From: Phycisphaerales bacterium
Lineage (GTDB): Bacteria > Planctomycetota > Phycisphaerae > UBA1845
DNA length: 64,000 nucleotides
NCBI GenBank assembly: GCA_020852275.1
Contig: JADZBE010000039.1
Span: 1-64,000 of the forward strand
Reading direction: 5' to 3'
Made by a program: the position numbers and the translations under genes. Of this stretch, positions 62,064 to 64,000 are shown piece by piece. A model generated the notes under the pieces. The model had not been told where the DNA came from, did no database searches, and saw only the letters and a program-made list of their open reading frames with translations. Within the stretch, counting starts at the first letter, position 1. The number at the start of each line of letters is the position of its first letter.

Positions 62064-62463
62064 GGTCAGCCCCCGCACGTCGGGCCCTGGACGACAGCCT
62101 TCGACCGGCGGTCGGGCCACGTTGAGGCGAAGTCGGGCTCTCGCGCGACCTCTCGCAGCGTCGTTTGACGCACCGCTATCTCTTTGACGCAGCTCTATCT
62201 AAAGGCTGCATCCTGTGCAGGTTAGGGTGTGGGCAGTCTTCTTGGCACTGGAAGAGTGTGCTGCGCCAAGACGTTCCTTGGCCTGATGGCGCCTCACCCG
62301 GATGGCGCGCGAAGCCTTCGTCCGCCCTCCGGGCGGCGGGAACTGAAGATGGACGATTCCAAGGGCTTCAAGCCCCTGGCAACGATCGCGCGCCCTACGG
62401 GTGAAGAGCAGATGCCAGAATCCACGGCCAGACCCCGCTGGTTATGACGTGTCGCACGCCCAA
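62064..62463. other. Spacer, nothing recognised
   Basis: No gene or convincing repeat in these bases apart from a CCGTCGTTTGACGC-like stretch near 62157. Frames present are short and of poor composition. Confidence 0.4.
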
Positions 62464-62492
62464 TTGCGGGCTTGGGGCCCGGGGTGTATAAT
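62464..62492 (+). promoter_or_regulatory. Sigma-70-like promoter of rpmA
   Basis: TTGCGG (62464-62469), a 17-base spacer, and a perfect TATAAT (62487-62492). Transcription would start near 62499, giving a leader of about 75 bases before rpmA. Confidence 0.75.
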
Positions 62493-62574
62493 GCGGTGCT
62501 TCGCGCCGGGCTGTGTTGCCGCCGGTGAGTGCGGCGGGGTCGCCGTCGGCGAGCGCGATCGAAGGGACACGCGT

Positions 62575-62823
62575 ATGGCTCATAAGAAGGGACAGGGATC
62601 GACTCGAAACGGACGGGACAGCAGCCCGCAGTTTCTGGGTCTGAAACGGTTTGGCGGCCAGGTGGTCACGTGCGGGACGATCCTCGTACGGCAGAAGGGC
62701 ACGAATTTCAAGCCCGGCAAAGGTGCGGCGCTGGGGCGGGACCACACGGTGTTCGCCATGCGCGACGGCGTGGTGCACTTCCGCGGCCGGCTGATTGACG
62801 TGGTGCCGGTCAGCGCGGGCTAG
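62575..62823 (+). CDS. rpmA: 50S ribosomal protein L27
   Basis: A protein of 82 residues: [28 protein letters not shown], then [29 protein letters not shown], the L27 signature. It lies at the peptidyl-transferase centre. ATG 62575 has AAGGGA 7 bases upstream. In most bacteria L27 follows L21 (rplU); here the upstream gene is unrelated and the promoter is its own. Confidence 0.97.
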   Translation: MAHKKGQGSTRNGRDSSPQFLGLKRFGGQVVTCGTILVRQKGTNFKPGKGAALGRDHTVFAMRDGVVHFRGRLIDVVPVSAG

Positions 62824-62880
62824 CACCGCGGGCCGGCGTCCTGCTTTGGGCGTTTGCTTCGCGGTGGCGTGAAACCGTTA

Positions 62881-63034
62881 GAACCCGAAGCGCAAGCGAG
62901 GGCGGGGTTGGCACGTGCTGGGCCGTTGTTCCCACGCTTGCGGTTCGGGTTCGGAATGCGCGCCGAGATGGTGAGCCTGTGTGGTAGGACTGCTCGTTCA
63001 TAGAACCCGGCTCCCTCGCTTGCGCTTCGGGTTC
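62881..63034. repeat. Three units of the CTTGCGCTTCGGGTTC family
   Basis: A reverse unit at 62881-62902 (GAACCCGAAGCGCAAGCGAG), a variant forward unit (CCCACGCTTGCGGTTCGGGT) at 62931 and a forward unit (CCCTCGCTTGCGCTTCGGGT) at 63013. Same family as 51891-51961. A further TTGAGCCCGCG block (63309-63345) lies closer to rnc. No gene in 62824-63377. Confidence 0.85.
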
Positions 63035-63377
63035 TGAAAGCGCGGGCGCGGACGAACGGTGAGCCGACTTCGCACGACTTTCTCTTCCCAGAATGCGGTG
63101 GCCCTGCACCTGCTTTGCATATGGGACAGAAACCTCTTGACTCTGACCCCGTGAGAACCTAAGCTGGACTCATTCGTATCTTGGGATACCGGGTGTCTCC
63201 CAAGAGGGTCTGGCGTTCGGTCCCGCGGATCGAACGAAACCGACCGGCGGCGAACATCACCTCCGCGGCGGGCTTGGACCCGCGGCGGGCAGGAGCCTGC
63301 GTGTGGCTTGAGCCCGCGTGTGGCTTGAGCCCGCGGCGTGGAAGTGGTTTTCGCCCCCGGCCTGTACGGGGTGAAGC

Positions 63378-64000
63378 GTGACCATCCAGGAAGCGATCGA
63401 GCGCGCGGAAACGTCCGTCGGCTACACGTTCAACGACAAAGCCCTTCTCGAAACGTCCCTCACTCACGCGTCGATCGCCAACACCCGGCTGCTCTCCAAC
63501 GAACGGCTGGAGTTTCTCGGTGACGCGGTGCTGGGTCTGGTCGTCTGTTCCGAACTCTATCACAAGCACTTCGACAAGCTGGAAGGCACGCTGACGAAGG
63601 TCAAGTCGATGGTTGTGTCGCGCAAGACCTGCGCCGAGATGGCCGACCGGGCGGGGCTGACCGATCTGCTGATCCTCGGCAAGGGCATGACGAACCGGCA
63701 TCACCTGCCGCTGTCGATCCGCGCGGCGGTTTACGAATCGGTGGTGGGAGCGATCTACGTGGACGGCGGTCTGGAGCCGGCGCGGCAGTTCGTGCTCACG
63801 ACGACGCTGCCGTACGTGCAGCACTCCAGCGAGGGCGACGTGCTGGAGAACTACAAGTCCGCGCTGCAGCAGCACGCGCAGCGGCATCTCAACGGCGTCC
63901 CGCGATACCAATCGCTGGACGAGCAGGGACCGGACCACAGCAAGAGCTTCGAGGTGTGCGTCATCATCGGCGAGGAGCGGTTCCCCAGCGCCTGGGGCCC
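63378..64000 (+). CDS. rnc: Ribonuclease III (N-terminal part, runs off the window)
   Basis: 207 codons seen. Residues 1-150 are the RNase III domain: ALLETSLTHASIANTRLLSNERLEFLGDAVLGLVVCSELY has the family signature (NERLEFLGD, the catalytic Glu/Asp box), and AAVYESVVGAIYVDGGLEP contains the second catalytic Glu. The dsRNA-binding domain begins around DVLENYKSALQQHAQ and YQSLDEQGPDHSKSFEVCV. It cuts double-stranded RNA in rRNA processing. GTG 63378 has GGGGTG upstream. The end lies outside the window. Confidence 0.95.
   Translation, partial: MTIQEAIERAETSVGYTFNDKALLETSLTHASIANTRLLSNERLEFLGDAVLGLVVCSELYHKHFDKLEGTLTKVKSMVVSRKTCAEMADRAGLTDLLILGKGMTNRHHLPLSIRAAVYESVVGAIYVDGGLEPARQFVLTTTLPYVQHSSEGDVLENYKSALQQHAQRHLNGVPRYQSLDEQGPDHSKSFEVCVIIGEERFPSAWG

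Noticed and set aside
1..64000. Insertion sequence or prophage
   Set aside because: No transposase, integrase, phage structural gene or long terminal inverted repeat was found; the repeats are short and non-coding.

Overview
The window is high-GC bacterial DNA and looks like a planctomycete or a close PVC-superphylum relative. The evidence is a Minf_1886-type protein (a family restricted to Planctomycetes and Verrucomicrobia), a two-domain DUF1080 protein, an LL-diaminopimelate aminotransferase (DapL), a protein with a VPLPA/PEP-CTERM-like sorting tail, many short lipoproteins, and genes scattered among repeat-rich spacers. No rRNA, convincing tRNA, CRISPR array, transposase, integrase or phage gene was seen. 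The assignment rests on protein families read by eye.

Layout. 0-5 kb: partial secreted protein, remnant of a beta-helix protein, DUF1080 protein, a RicT/PSP1 protein with a long disordered tail, and the Minf_1886 protein. 5-9.5 kb: two TatA-type proteins, a PfkB sugar kinase, ThpR and RecA. 9.5-14.6 kb: guaA and guaB on the minus strand, the last two enzymes of GMP synthesis, with a zinc-ribbon membrane protein and a lipoprotein between them. 14.6-17.7 kb: a repeat-rich stretch with a possible structured RNA ending in a strong terminator, a Cys-rich secreted protein and a lipoprotein. 17.7-19.5 kb: dapL and folK. 20-25 kb: part of a Tad/Flp pilus locus (pilin, CpaA, TadE, CpaB, CpaC secretin), facing two lipoproteins. 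27.5-33.3 kb: a UVR-motif protein, a sorted exoprotein, and minus-strand ribD, lspA and a DksA-like protein with a histone-H1-like tail. 33.5-40.3 kb: a large GT39-like membrane protein, a TauE permease, and an ABC permease with its ATPase. 40.7-44.9 kb: a small membrane protein, a TPR lipoprotein, and a GT2 enzyme coupled to a BshC-like protein. 45-53.5 kb: sigma-70 factor, aroB, an aldehyde-dehydrogenase-family protein, a GT9 enzyme, a DUF2062 protein and a secreted protein. 53.6-57.5 kb: an Opp-type importer (binding protein plus two permeases, no ATPase). 57.6-61.4 kb: GT2, gmd and fcl, which would make GDP-L-fucose for a surface glycan. 61.5-64 kb: a possible DivIC/FtsL-like protein, rpmA and the start of rnc.

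Themes. Housekeeping genes for GMP, folate, lysine/peptidoglycan, riboflavin, aromatic and lipoprotein biosynthesis are interspersed with cell-surface functions (pilus, glycosyltransferases, fucose nucleotides, lipoproteins, Tat export). Spacers are filled with at least six families of short palindromic repeats and several simple tandem repeats, some touching stop codons or promoter regions. No complete, clearly new multi-gene system is evident. The best leads are the possible cloverleaf RNA at 15.2-15.35 kb, the H1-like DksA fusion, the leaderless lspA, the coupled GT2/BshC-like pair, and an 82-bp palindromic element present twice.
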